NCBI GenBank assembly: GCA_018729555.1 | Contig: JAHHQG010000024.1 | Location: 45,541 to 109,540 of the forward strand | Direction: 5' to 3' | Source: Clostridiales bacterium | GTDB taxonomy: Bacteria > Bacillota > Sulfobacillia > RBS10-35 | DNA: 64,000 nt | Shown: piece after piece, positions 1-7,824 of the stretch | Layout of the letters: each line of letters starts with the position of its first letter | Position numbering within the stretch: the first letter of the stretch is position 1 | Notes under the pieces: generated by a model | What the model saw: the letters and a program-made list of their open reading frames with translations, nothing else | Databases searched by the model: none | Told to the model about the DNA's origin: nothing | Made by a program: the position numbers and the translations under genes

Positions 1-2
1 CC

Positions 3-560
3 GCCCCTCCCCAGCCGGCCCGCCCGTGGTGGGTGCTGGTGGGGCCCAGCGGCGGGGGGAAGACCACCTTGGCGGGGTCCCTCACCCTGGAGGCCCTCCA
101 GGAGGGTAAGCACCCCCTCTTGGTGGCGGCAGGGGTCTACCGGGCGGCGGCCCTGGCCCAGGTGAGGGCCCTCGCCCTGGCGACGGGGGCTTCCTTTCGG
201 GAAGCGGGGAGCCCCCGGACCCTGGAAACCCTCCTCCAGCATCCGGGGGGAGGGGTGGTGGATATCCCCGGGTTCAATATCCGCCAGCCCAAAGAGACGG
301 AATCCTTCCGGTCGTGGCTTCCCGTCCTCAGGGGCTGCCGGCTGGTCTTGGTGTGGCCGGCGCCCTACCAGGGGCCCGATGCCCCCTTCACCCTGGCGGC
401 CTACCGGCAGCTGGGGATCCGGGAAGCCCTTCTCACCAAAGTGGATGAGACCACCCATCCCCAGGGGGCGGAAGAGCTCCTTTCGGAGCAGGGGTTCACC
501 CTTTTGGGGTGGCGGGGAAGCCCCCATATGGGGGAGCCGGTGAACTGGGAGAGGAGGTGA
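3..560 (+). CDS. flhF: FlhF, flagellar SRP-type GTPase (3' part, cut by window start)
   Basis: The reading frame is open from the window edge, so only the C-terminal 185 residues (the NG GTPase end) are seen. A P-loop (GPSGGGKTT) follows a WWVLV strand. A diverged G3 element (DIPG where FlhF normally has DTAG) and a TKVDET G4-type motif, typical of FlhF, follow. FlhF is the SRP-family GTPase that helps place flagella at the membrane. Its stop overlaps the next gene by GTGA, and an FlhG-like gene and sigD follow, the usual end of a Bacillota flagellar operon. The family call is firm; the diverged G3 is noted as odd. Confidence 0.82.
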   Translation, partial: APPQPARPWWVLVGPSGGGKTTLAGSLTLEALQEGKHPLLVAAGVYRAAALAQVRALALATGASFREAGSPRTLETLLQHPGGGVVDIPGFNIRQPKETESFRSWLPVLRGCRLVLVWPAPYQGPDAPFTLAAYRQLGIREALLTKVDETTHPQGAEELLSEQGFTLLGWRGSPHMGEPVNWERR

Positions 561-1681
561 GGACCTTGGCGGTCATCCGCATCCAGGGCCGGCGGCCGGG
601 AGCCGGCGTCCGCACCCTGGGCCACCACCTGGCGGCCGCCCTTCGGCGCCTGGGAAAAGACGCCCTCTTTGAGGACCTCCGCGGCGGCCCCCGCGTGGAT
701 CGACCCCTTTCCGGCGGGAGGGAGGCTTCGGTCCGGGTGGTGGCCTCAAAGGAGCCCCTTCCCGAGGAAAGGGCGGTTATCTGGGTGCTCCTCCCCGGGG
801 ATCCTCTCCCGGAGGACGGCCAGAGCTGGCTCCTTTTCAACCGCCAGGAGAAAAAGGGGGAGGGAGCGGGGGAGAGGGTCTTGGGTTTTATCCCCGAAGA
901 GCCTTGTTTTTCCCGAGCCTTTGAGGAGGGAAAGGACCTCTTTACCCTCTGCCCCGAAGGGGAAGGGGCGAAGGCCCTCCTCCAGGCGGCAGCCCGGCTC
1001 CAGCGGGCCCTTCGCGAAGGGGAGGCCCCTCCCTCTCGACGGCGGCAGGACGAAGAAGCCGGGGAGCCGGCCTCCTTTTCGCAGGCGGCCCCGAAGGTCA
1101 ACCAGAAGGTGGTCCTCCGGGACGAGGAGGGCGAATCCTACGGGTCCTTCGTGGAAGAGGTGGAAGGGTCTTGGGTGACGGTGGCAGTCCCCATGCGGAG
1201 GATGGTGGCCCTCCAAGGGAAGCCCGGAAGCGCCTTTCTTTTGGAGTACGGCGACGGCACGGCCGTCTTCCAGTTCCCCGCCGCCTTGGTGGAAGTGGGG
1301 CCCCATGGGTGGCGCCTTCAGGTGGAGGAAAAGGGCCTCCGGCGGCAGCGGCGCCGGTACCTTCGGTGGCCGGTGGTCCTTCCCGTGAAGGTCTGGTGGG
1401 AGGGCAAGGCCCTCGAAGGCCGCACCGCCGACATCAGCGGGGGAGGTCTCCTGGCGGTCCTTCCCCAGTGGATCCCCGTCGGGAAGAAGGTGACGGTCCT
1501 CCTCCAGCTTCCCGAGCGGGAGATCCGGGGGGAGGCCCGGGTGGTGCGGGAGCTCCCCAGGCTTCCCCAGGGCTATCGCTTTGGCCTGGAGTGGCAGAAC
1601 CTCCGCATGGCCGACGAAGATGCCATCGTCCGCTTCATCTTTCGTCAGCAGCAAAAGGCCCGCCGCCAGGGCTTGCTGTGA
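557..1681 (+). CDS. FlhG/MinD-like domain fused to a YcgR-type PilZ protein
   Basis: This protein has 374 residues. GTG at 557 overlaps the flhF stop and follows a GAGAGGAG ribosome site; an in-frame GTG at 509 is a weaker start. Residues 1 to about 165 look like a shortened MinD/FlhG ATPase with a degenerate P-loop (GRRPGAGVRT at 11-20, both signature lysines replaced). It has an LLFN strand and a LGFIPEEP segment like FlhG. After a charged linker comes a YcgR N-domain (about 190-260). A PilZ domain follows, with the c-di-GMP motifs RRRYLR (about 265) and DISGGG (about 292) intact. By family knowledge the C-terminal half should act as a flagellar brake or c-di-GMP receptor. The N-terminal half is probably not an ATPase. 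FlhG and YcgR are normally separate proteins. Confidence 0.75.
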   Translation: MRTLAVIRIQGRRPGAGVRTLGHHLAAALRRLGKDALFEDLRGGPRVDRPLSGGREASVRVVASKEPLPEERAVIWVLLPGDPLPEDGQSWLLFNRQEKKGEGAGERVLGFIPEEPCFSRAFEEGKDLFTLCPEGEGAKALLQAAARLQRALREGEAPPSRRRQDEEAGEPASFSQAAPKVNQKVVLRDEEGESYGSFVEEVEGSWVTVAVPMRRMVALQGKPGSAFLLEYGDGTAVFQFPAALVEVGPHGWRLQVEEKGLRRQRRRYLRWPVVLPVKVWWEGKALEGRTADISGGGLLAVLPQWIPVGKKVTVLLQLPEREIRGEARVVRELPRLPQGYRFGLEWQNLRMADEDAIVRFIFRQQQKARRQGLL

Positions 1682-1696
1682 GAAAGGAGGGAGATC

Positions 1697-2482
1697 ATGG
1701 CTCGGCCGGAACCCACCGGCGATGACCTCTGGGAGGCCTACAAGGGATGGCAGGACGAGGAAGCCTACGAAAAGCTGGTGGAGCGGTACCTTCCCCTGGT
1801 GAAGTACGTGGCGGGAAGGCTGGCCATGGGCCTGCCGGCCCATGTGGACATGGAGGATCTCTACAGCTACGGGGTTTTTGGCCTCCTGGACGCGTTGAGG
1901 AAATACGATCCTTCGCGGGGCGTCAAGTTTGAGACCTACGCTTTTACCCGTATCCGGGGCGCCATCCTGGACGGCCTGCGAGAGCTGGATTGGGTGCCCA
2001 GCTCCCTCCGGCAAAAGGCCCGCCGCCTGGAGCAGGCCTACGGGGCTTTGGAGGCCCGGCTGGGACGGCCTGCGGAAGACCGGGAGGTGGCGGAGGCCCT
2101 GGGCATGGACGAAGAGGCGCTGCAGCAGCTTCTGGTGGATATCAGCCGGGTGACGGTGGCCTCGCTGGACGATGCCGCGTGGAATCGCGATGAAGAGGGA
2201 GAGGGAGACCTGCCCCTCCGGGACATGGTGGCCGACGACAGGGCGGCGGATCCTTTTGAAGAAGCTTACCTTCGGGAGCGCCAGGCCCTTTTGGCCCAGG
2301 CCATCGATCGGCTGCCGGAAAAGGAGCGGCTGGTCATCGCCCTCTACTACTACGAGGGATTGACGGTCACGGAGATCGCCCGGGTGATGAAGCTCTCGGT
2401 GTCCCGCGTCAGCCAGCTTCACTCCAAGGCGGTCCTCCGGCTCCGGGGCCGTCTTTCCCGCCAGAGGGAGGCCTTGCGATGA
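1697..2482 (+). CDS. sigD: RNA polymerase sigma factor for flagellar operons (SigD/FliA/WhiG family)
   Basis: This 261-residue sigma-70 family protein has regions 2, 3 and 4. Region 2 carries DLYSYGVFGLLDALRKYDP and FETYAFTRIRGAILDGLR. A linker includes ELDWVPSSLR, typical of FliA/SigD/WhiG. Region 4 has LPEKERLVIALYYYEGLTV and the helix-turn-helix VSRVSQLHSKAVLRLR. It would direct transcription of late flagellar, chemotaxis and autolysin genes. A good AAAGGAGGG ribosome site precedes ATG 1697. It is the last clearly motility-related gene before an unknown pair and the rpsB operon, as sigD is in B. subtilis. No anti-sigma FlgM gene is visible in the window. Confidence 0.93.
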   Translation: MARPEPTGDDLWEAYKGWQDEEAYEKLVERYLPLVKYVAGRLAMGLPAHVDMEDLYSYGVFGLLDALRKYDPSRGVKFETYAFTRIRGAILDGLRELDWVPSSLRQKARRLEQAYGALEARLGRPAEDREVAEALGMDEEALQQLLVDISRVTVASLDDAAWNRDEEGEGDLPLRDMVADDRAADPFEEAYLRERQALLAQAIDRLPEKERLVIALYYYEGLTVTEIARVMKLSVSRVSQLHSKAVLRLRGRLSRQREALR

Positions 2483-2766
2483 ATCCGGGGGAAGCCCGGG
2501 GTGTCCCCGGGGCGGGGGAAGTGGAACGGGTGGAATGGGTGCAGCGGGCGGCCTGGGAAGGCCAGCTCCACGCAAAGCGGGCGGCCCAGCGGGCAAGGGA
2601 GCGGCGAAAACTGCGGCGGGTCCTTCCCTTTGGGCCGGGAGGAGAGGCAGCTTTGGAAGGAGAGAAGCCCGCGGCGGAAGGCGTTTGGCGGTATAGCTCC
2701 AGTGCCAAGAAAGAGCGAGACCGGGGGGATGAAGGAGGGTTTCTCGATATCCAGGTCCTTTCCTGA
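2479..2766 (+). CDS. hypothetical protein downstream of sigD
   Basis: This 95-residue unknown starts at an ATG that overlaps the sigD stop (ATGA), so it is probably translationally coupled. It is highly charged, with an Ala/Arg/Lys-rich helical centre and no membrane segment, and ends FLDIQVLS. In B. subtilis sigD is followed by a small swarming-related gene (ylxL/swrB), but I see no sequence likeness. A second frame across the same DNA (2501-2773) was considered; the ATGA coupling favours this one. No function is proposed. Confidence 0.5.
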   Translation: MNPGEARGVPGAGEVERVEWVQRAAWEGQLHAKRAAQRARERRKLRRVLPFGPGGEAALEGEKPAAEGVWRYSSSAKKERDRGDEGGFLDIQVLS

Positions 2767-2835
2767 AGCATAGGAGCGGAAGGATGGGGCATACCATCCA
2801 GGGGGTTGTCCCTTTCGGAGGTGGGATGGTTGCCC

Positions 2836-3339
2836 ATGAAATCGGCCGGTTATTTCGTGGCGGGGCTCCTTTTCGGGCTCTTCCTGGAAGCGAGCCTCCT
2901 TTTTGTCTGGGTGGAGCGGGAAGGCATCCGGGTGGTCCTGGAGACAGACCCTTTAAGGGAAGCCATCCAGGCCCAGATCGAAGGCGAAGTGGCCCAAAGG
3001 CTTCCTCAGATCCTGGCGGAGGTCCGCCAGCAGGTGCCGGAAAAGGTGGCGGCGCAGGTGGATAAGGAGCTGGGGGAGACCTCCTTCACCTTGTACGGGG
3101 TGCGGGTGGAGCTTCCGCCTTCTGCCACGGAAGGGGTCCGGCGGAAGCTCAAAGAAGAGATCACCAAGGAATTTCAGCGGGAGCTGGACGAGCTGGACGT
3201 CACGGCCATGGCCCAGAGCTGGGCCAAGGAGGCCACGGTGGCGGTGGAATCCCTTTTGCGCCAGGAGATGGCCGACTGGGTGGTATCCTGGGAGCTCTTT
3301 CCCGGCCTTTCCCTTCCAGTTTTCGTCGACATGCGCTGA
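2836..3339 (+). CDS. single-pass membrane protein of unknown function
   Basis: This 167-residue protein starts at ATG 2836, 11 bases after GGAGGTG; the upstream GTG at 2806 lacks a ribosome site. One N-terminal hydrophobic segment (about residues 6-28) is followed by a long, charged, mostly helical region. This has regular Leu/Val spacing and probable coiled coil (about 40-140) and ends in a short hydrophobic tail. It is the last gene before the rpsB promoter, whose -35 box lies inside its final codons. I do not recognise a family. Its place suggests membership of the motility operon, which is inference only. Confidence 0.6.
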   Translation: MKSAGYFVAGLLFGLFLEASLLFVWVEREGIRVVLETDPLREAIQAQIEGEVAQRLPQILAEVRQQVPEKVAAQVDKELGETSFTLYGVRVELPPSATEGVRRKLKEEITKEFQRELDELDVTAMAQSWAKEATVAVESLLRQEMADWVVSWELFPGLSLPVFVDMR

Positions 3340-3354
3340 TCCCTGTGGTATAGT
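3326..3354 (+). promoter_or_regulatory. SigA-type promoter of the rpsB operon
   Basis: TCGACA at 3326-3331, a 17-base spacer, and TATAGT at 3349-3354 (four and five of six consensus bases). Transcription would start near 3361, about 110 bases before rpsB. It is one of the best vegetative promoter matches in the window and marks the boundary between the motility genes and the translation/lipid operon. Confidence 0.72.
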
Positions 3355-3371
3355 GCCCAGCGGACAACGCA

Positions 3372-3451
3372 CGCTTTCCGGCATCCCCTTTGGGGGTGCT
3401 TGGGCTGCGGGTGGCCCCTCGGGGCTGGCAGCCAGCGCCAGTGGGAAAGCG
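3372..3451 (+). ncRNA. structured rpsB leader (three-way junction)
   Basis: A closing stem CGCTTTCC (3372-3379) pairs exactly with GGAAAGCG (3444-3451). Inside it are two hairpins: GCATCCCC/GGGGGTGC (3381-3399, one G-U), and GGCTGC/GCAGCC (3403-3433) with an inner GGCCCC/GGGGCT helix. The structure lies wholly between the promoter and rpsB. Leaders that bind S2 are known upstream of rpsB in several phyla. Whether this one belongs to a described family cannot be decided by eye. Confidence 0.5.
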
Positions 3452-3469
3452 GAAGCCAACCCGGAAAGG

Positions 3470-4207
3470 ATGGATGGATCGTTGACCGTCGTGCAGATGA
3501 AGCAGCTCCTTGAAGCAGGGGTCCACTTCGGCCACCAGACCCGCCGGTGGAACCCCAAGATGGCCCCTTACATTTTCACGGAGCGGAACGGCATTTACAT
3601 CATCGACCTCCAGAAGACGGTCCGCCTTCTGGAAGAGGCCTACCATTTCCTCCGCCAGGTGGCCCAGGACGGAGGCACCGTCCTCTTTGTCGGAACCAAG
3701 AAGCAGGCGCAGGAGAGCATCGCCGAGGAGGCCACCCGGTGCGGGATGCCTTACGTGAACGTCCGCTGGCTGGGGGGTACCCTCACCAACTTCCAGACCA
3801 TCTACCGGCGTCTCCGGCGCCTGGAAGAGCTCATCCAGATGGAAGACGAAGGCTACTTCCAGAAGCTCCCCAAGAAGGAGGCGGCTCGCCTGTTGGATGA
3901 AAAGGCCCGCCTGCAGAAGTACCTGGGGGGCATGCGGGGGATGAAGAACCTCCCCAACGCCCTCTTCGTGGTGGATCCCCGCAAGGAGCACATCGCCGTG
4001 AAGGAAGCCCGCAAGCTGGGGATTCCCATCGTGGGGTTGGTGGACACCAACTGCGATCCCGAGGATGTGGATTACGTCATCCCCGGCAACGACGACGCCA
4101 TCCGGGCGGTGCGGCTCATCGCGGGGAAGATGGCCGATGCCATCCTGGAGGGCCGGCAGGGCGTGGAAGTGACGGAGGATGCCGAGGCGGAGACGGAGAC
4201 GGCATAA
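3470..4207 (+). CDS. rpsB: 30S ribosomal protein S2
   Basis: About 245 residues. The conserved N-terminus ([20 protein letters not shown]) and the [13 protein letters not shown] and [19 protein letters not shown] motifs identify S2. The coiled-coil insertion ([18 protein letters not shown]) is present. The start is uncertain: ATG 3470 has GGAAAGG too close. TTG 3482 gives the more usual short N-terminus, and its ribosome site would be the GGAAAGG about 12 bases upstream. It is the first gene of the rpsB-tsf-pyrH-frr operon and sits behind a structured leader, consistent with autogenous control. Confidence 0.96.
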   Translation: MDGSLTVVQMKQLLEAGVHFGHQTRRWNPKMAPYIFTERNGIYIIDLQKTVRLLEEAYHFLRQVAQDGGTVLFVGTKKQAQESIAEEATRCGMPYVNVRWLGGTLTNFQTIYRRLRRLEELIQMEDEGYFQKLPKKEAARLLDEKARLQKYLGGMRGMKNLPNALFVVDPRKEHIAVKEARKLGIPIVGLVDTNCDPEDVDYVIPGNDDAIRAVRLIAGKMADAILEGRQGVEVTEDAEAETETA

Positions 4208-4222
4208 CGTAAGGAGGGTTTT

Positions 4223-4819
4223 ATGGCTACCATTACGCCGCAGCTGGTGAAGGAACTGAGGGAACGCACGGGAGCCGGAATGATGGACTGCAAGAAGGCC
4301 CTGGAGGCCACGGGAGGCGACATCGAAGAAGCCATCCAGTGGCTCAGGAAGAAGGGCCTCAGCCAGGCGGCCAAGCTGGCGGAACGGACCGCCAAGGAGG
4401 GCCTGGTGGGGGCCTACATCCACGGCGGCGGGCGCATCGGGGTCCTGGTGGAGATCTCCTGCGAGACGGATTTCGTGGCCCGCACGGAGGATTTCCAGGA
4501 GCTGGTGAAAGATGTGGCCATGCACATCGCCGCCAGCAATCCCCGCTTTATCCGACGGGAAGATGTGCCGGAGGAGGTCCTGCGCCAGGAGCAGGAGATC
4601 CAGTTGGCCCGGGTGCGGGAAGAGGGGAAGCCCGAGCATGTGGCCCAGCGCATCGTGGAAGGGCGCATGGCCAAATTCTTTGAAGAGGTCTGCCTCCTGG
4701 AGCAGCCGTTTGTGAAGGATCCCCAGAAGACGGTGGCGGAGCGGGTCCAGGAGACCAGCGCCAAGCTGGGCGAAAAGATCGAAGTCCGCCGCTTTGCGCG
4801 CTTCGAGGTGGGCCGGTAA
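4223..4819 (+). CDS. tsf: translation elongation factor Ts (short form)
   Basis: 198 residues. EF-Ts is the nucleotide exchange factor of EF-Tu. It opens with the UBA-like domain ([20 protein letters not shown]), followed by the conserved [20 protein letters not shown] and the AASNPRF segment. It is shorter than the roughly 290-residue E. coli or B. subtilis protein because the second core subdomain is largely absent. The same short form is known from Thermus and some other thermophiles and from cyanobacteria. A strong TAAGGAGGG ribosome site lies 15 bases after the rpsB stop. Confidence 0.96.
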   Translation: MATITPQLVKELRERTGAGMMDCKKALEATGGDIEEAIQWLRKKGLSQAAKLAERTAKEGLVGAYIHGGGRIGVLVEISCETDFVARTEDFQELVKDVAMHIAASNPRFIRREDVPEEVLRQEQEIQLARVREEGKPEHVAQRIVEGRMAKFFEEVCLLEQPFVKDPQKTVAERVQETSAKLGEKIEVRRFARFEVGR

Positions 4820-5536
4820 GTGGAACCGCGGTACCGCCGCATCCTTTTGAAGCTCAGCGGAGAGGTCCTGGCGGGTCAAAAGGGGTACGGCATCGACCCC
4901 CAGGTGGTGGAGAACCTGGCGCGGCAGATCCAGGAAGTGACCCAGCTGGGGGTCCAGGTGGGGGTGGTGGTGGGGGGTGGCAACATCTGGCGGGGCCAGG
5001 TGGGGAGCCAGCAGGGCATGGACCGGGCCACCGCCGACTACATGGGGATGCTGGCCACCGTCATCAACGCCCTGGCCCTCCAGGATGCCTTAGAGAAGCT
5101 GGGGGTGGAGACCCGGGTGCAGACGGCGGTGGAGATGCGGCAGGTGGCGGAGCCCTTCATCCGGCGGAGGGCCATCCGCCACCTGGAAAAGGGGCGGGTG
5201 GTGATCTTCGGCGCCGGCATCGGCAGCCCTTATTTCACCACCGATACCACGGCGGCCCTTCGGGCAGCGGAGATCGAGGCGGAGATCATGTTCAAGGGGA
5301 CGTCGGCCGATGGCGTCTATGACGACGATCCGCGGCAGAATCCTGAAGCCCGGCGGTTTTCCCACATCACCTACCTGGATGTCCTTCAGCAGGGCCTGAA
5401 GGTCCTGGATTCCACAGCCGTTTCCCTCTGCATGGAGAACAAGATCCCCATCCTGGTCTTTCAGCTTCTGGAACCGGGGAACATCCGCCGGGCCGTCATG
5501 GGCGAACCCATTGGCACCCTGATCACGGTGGATTAG
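4820..5536 (+). CDS. pyrH: UMP kinase
   Basis: 238 residues. UMP kinase of the amino-acid-kinase fold converts UMP to UDP. Motifs seen include [13 protein letters not shown], the GGGNIWRG glycine loop, the [13 protein letters not shown] segment and the [14 protein letters not shown] region. [13 protein letters not shown] is also present. The GTG start at 4820 abuts the tsf stop with no gap, so it is probably coupled to tsf. It sits in the classic rpsB-tsf-pyrH-frr order. Confidence 0.96.
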   Translation: MEPRYRRILLKLSGEVLAGQKGYGIDPQVVENLARQIQEVTQLGVQVGVVVGGGNIWRGQVGSQQGMDRATADYMGMLATVINALALQDALEKLGVETRVQTAVEMRQVAEPFIRRRAIRHLEKGRVVIFGAGIGSPYFTTDTTAALRAAEIEAEIMFKGTSADGVYDDDPRQNPEARRFSHITYLDVLQQGLKVLDSTAVSLCMENKIPILVFQLLEPGNIRRAVMGEPIGTLITVD

Positions 5537-5548
5537 GAGGGAAGGACT

Positions 5549-6106
5549 GTGTGGCAGGAGTTGCTGAAGGACACGAGGCAGCGGATGCAGCAGGCCAAAA
5601 GCGCCCTGGAACGGGAGCTCAGTAGCATCCGGGCGGGGCGGGCGACCCCGGCCCTCCTGGAGAAGATCCGGGTGGATTACTACGGCGTTCCCACGCCCCT
5701 TCAGCAGATGGCCACCATCCAGGTGCCCGAGCCCCGGCTTTTGGTGATCCATCCCTGGGATAAGAGCCAGATTCCCGCCATCGAAAAGGCCATCCAGAAG
5801 TCGGATCTGGGCCTCAGCCCCGTCACCGAGGGGGGAGTGATCCGCCTGGCCATCCCTCCCTTGACCCAGGAGCGGCGGCAGGAGCTGGTGAAATCGGTGC
5901 GCCACCTGGCGGAACAGGCCCGGGTGGCGGTGCGGAACATCCGGCGGGATGCCAACGATAAAGTGCGGGAACTCATCAAAGAGGGCAGCGTCTCAGAGGA
6001 CGAAGGGAAAAGGGCCCAAGATGAGATCCAAAAGCTGGTGGACAGCACCATCGCCGAGATCGATCGGCTCCTCGAGGAAAAGGAAAAGGAGATCCTGGAG
6101 GTTTGA
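5549..6106 (+). CDS. frr: ribosome recycling factor
   Basis: 185 residues, the normal length. RRF splits post-termination ribosomes together with EF-G. It carries the [19 protein letters not shown] stretch, PLQQMATI, and the C-terminal three-helix bundle with [19 protein letters not shown]. The start is GTG at 5549 with an AGGAGGGA ribosome site 12 bases downstream of the pyrH stop. Its TGA is overlapped by a possible small downstream ORF. Confidence 0.97.
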   Translation: MWQELLKDTRQRMQQAKSALERELSSIRAGRATPALLEKIRVDYYGVPTPLQQMATIQVPEPRLLVIHPWDKSQIPAIEKAIQKSDLGLSPVTEGGVIRLAIPPLTQERRQELVKSVRHLAEQARVAVRNIRRDANDKVRELIKEGSVSEDEGKRAQDEIQKLVDSTIAEIDRLLEEKEKEILEV

Positions 6107-6288
6107 GGGAAGAGCTTCTCAAGCCCCTGGACGAAGGGCTCTTTCCGGAAGGGAAGGTGCGTAAACTGGAGAGCCACCTTTCGGAGGGCCAGTGGCGGGT
6201 GGTGGCGGTGCGGGAAGGGGAAATCTGGGCGGCTCTTTTCCCACCGGCGCGAAAGGCAGAGGATGCGGGTGGACGTCCGGGATGCTGA
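6103..6288 (+). CDS. possible small ORF between frr and uppS
   Basis: A 61-codon frame begins at TTG 6103, overlapping the frr stop, and ends inside uppS. Its codon use is like that of neighbouring genes up to about codon 50, where the overlap with uppS begins. The product would be charged and soluble, with no motif I recognise. The stop-start overlap and the otherwise empty 156-base gap between frr and uppS argue for translation; the TTG start and lack of a family argue against. Confidence 0.35.
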   Translation: MREELLKPLDEGLFPEGKVRKLESHLSEGQWRVVAVREGEIWAALFPPARKAEDAGGRPGC

Positions 6289-7027
6289 GGTTTTGAGCCG
6301 GGTGATCCCTTCTCCCATGGAGAAGGAGATCCCTCGCCATGTGGCCATCATCATGGACGGCAACGGAAGGTGGGCTCGCCAGCGGGGAAAGGCCCGCTCC
6401 TTCGGCCACGAGGCCGGGGTGAAGGCGGTCCGGCGGGCGGTGCAGGCGGCCCTGGACATGGGCCTGGAGGCCTTGACCCTCTTTGCCTTTTCCACGGAGA
6501 ACTGGCGGCGACCGGCGGACGAAGTGGAGTTTCTTTGGAGGCTTTTGCAGCACCATCTGGAGAAGGATGTCCCGGAGCTGAAGGCCCAGGGGGTGCGGGT
6601 CCTCATCCTGGGGGATCGGGAAGGGCTTCCCGGCGGGGTCCTGGAGGCCATCCGGGCGGCGGAGGCGGAGACGGCGGGAAACCGACGCCTGGTGTGCTCC
6701 TTTGCCGTGAACTACGGGGGGCGGCGGGACATCACCCGGGCGGCCCGGGAGCTGGCGCAGCAGGTGCAAAGGGGAAACCTCCGCCCGGAGGACATCACCG
6801 AAGCCCTTCTGGAAAAGCATCTGGCCACCGCCAGCCTGCCGCCCCTGGACCTTTTGATCCGCACCGGGGGCGAGATGCGGGTGAGCAATTTCCTCCTCTG
6901 GGAGCTGGCGTACGCGGAGTTTGTGTCCCTCCCGGTGCTGTGGCCCGATTTTGAGGCCCAGCACCTCAAGGAGGCCATCGGGGAATACCAGAAGCGCCAG
7001 CGGCGCTTCGGCGGAGTCGGGCCGTGA
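6263..7027 (+). CDS. uppS: undecaprenyl diphosphate synthase (cis-prenyltransferase)
   Basis: 254 residues. It makes the C55 carrier lipid of cell-wall synthesis from FPP and IPP. The active-site strand HVAIIMDGNGRWA carries the catalytic Asp. FAFSTENWRRP, the NYGGRRDI motif and the C-terminal LLIRTGGEMRVSNFLLWE region are conserved. The usual residue at the tenth position of that motif is R or L followed by LSNFLLWQ. ATG 6263 has AAGGCAGAGG before it and gives a normal-length N-terminus. The stop overlaps cdsA by GTGA. uppP at 43406 makes the next enzyme of this cycle. Confidence 0.95.
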   Translation: MRVDVRDAEVLSRVIPSPMEKEIPRHVAIIMDGNGRWARQRGKARSFGHEAGVKAVRRAVQAALDMGLEALTLFAFSTENWRRPADEVEFLWRLLQHHLEKDVPELKAQGVRVLILGDREGLPGGVLEAIRAAEAETAGNRRLVCSFAVNYGGRRDITRAARELAQQVQRGNLRPEDITEALLEKHLATASLPPLDLLIRTGGEMRVSNFLLWELAYAEFVSLPVLWPDFEAQHLKEAIGEYQKRQRRFGGVGP

Positions 7028-7824
7028 AGGATCTGGGCTGGCGCCTTTTGACCATCGCCGTGGGGCTCCCCCTGGTGCTGGCGGCCATCTATCAGGGCGG
7101 GGTGTGGCTCCTGGGGCTCACCCTCCTCCTGGCCCTCGTGGCGGGCTGGGAGTTCAGCCGCCTGGCCCAGCAGCTCTACGGGGGGAGCTGGCCCCTTCCC
7201 GCCATGCTGGCGGGGGCGGCGGTTATCCTGGGAAGCTACGCCTATGGGTTTTCCGGCTGGCAGCTGGGCCTCTTATTAGGTTTAGGGTGGCTCATTTTCT
7301 GGGGAGTGGTGAGGGCCGTCTGGGGAGGTCCCCAGAAGGCCGTGGCGGCTCTCACCGGAAGTTTGGTTTACCTCCTCCTCATCCCCTCCCTCTACGCCTT
7401 CATGATCCTCCTCAGGGAAGAAGGGGGCCGGGTCTACCTTCTTTGGCCGGTGGTGGTGGTGTGGGGGGCCGACGCGGGGGCGTACCTTTTCGGCCATTTT
7501 CTGGGGCGCCATCCCCTGGTGGGGCCCTTGAGCCCTGGGAAGACGTGGGAGGGGTTTCTGGGAGGCCTTTTGGTGGCGGCCCTGGCGGGATGGGGTTTTG
7601 CCTCCCAGGCGGGGTGGCAGGCGACGCTGACGGTGGTAGAGAGCATCCTTCTGGCGGTGGTGGGGACCCTGGGCGATGTGGTGGAATCGGCCTTTAAGCG
7701 GGCGGCGGCGGTGAAGGATTCCAGCCGCCTTCTCCCTGGCCACGGGGGCATCTGGGACCGGTTTGACAGCCTGGCGGCGGCCCTTCCCCTGGCGGCGTAT
7801 TTTTTGGGGCTGTGGAATCTATGA
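7024..7824 (+). CDS. cdsA: phosphatidate cytidylyltransferase
   Basis: 266 residues, integral membrane. It makes CDP-diacylglycerol from CTP and phosphatidic acid. About seven or eight hydrophobic segments are visible, and the family signature lies near the C-terminus (TLGDVVESAFKRAAAVKDSS then LPGHGGIWDRFDS). The DAGAYLFGHFLGRHPL and SPGKTWEGF motifs precede it. The GTG start overlaps the uppS stop and its own stop overlaps dxr by ATGA. Confidence 0.95.
   Translation: MKDLGWRLLTIAVGLPLVLAAIYQGGVWLLGLTLLLALVAGWEFSRLAQQLYGGSWPLPAMLAGAAVILGSYAYGFSGWQLGLLLGLGWLIFWGVVRAVWGGPQKAVAALTGSLVYLLLIPSLYAFMILLREEGGRVYLLWPVVVVWGADAGAYLFGHFLGRHPLVGPLSPGKTWEGFLGGLLVAALAGWGFASQAGWQATLTVVESILLAVVGTLGDVVESAFKRAAAVKDSSRLLPGHGGIWDRFDSLAAALPLAAYFLGLWNL

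Noticed and set aside
746..2797. 683-codon minus-strand frame across the PilZ gene and sigD
   Set aside because: Spans several real genes on the other strand; composition is that of an antisense shadow.
7282..7743. Minus-strand frame inside cdsA
   Set aside because: Histidine/proline-rich antisense product with no motif; cdsA is clearly the real gene.
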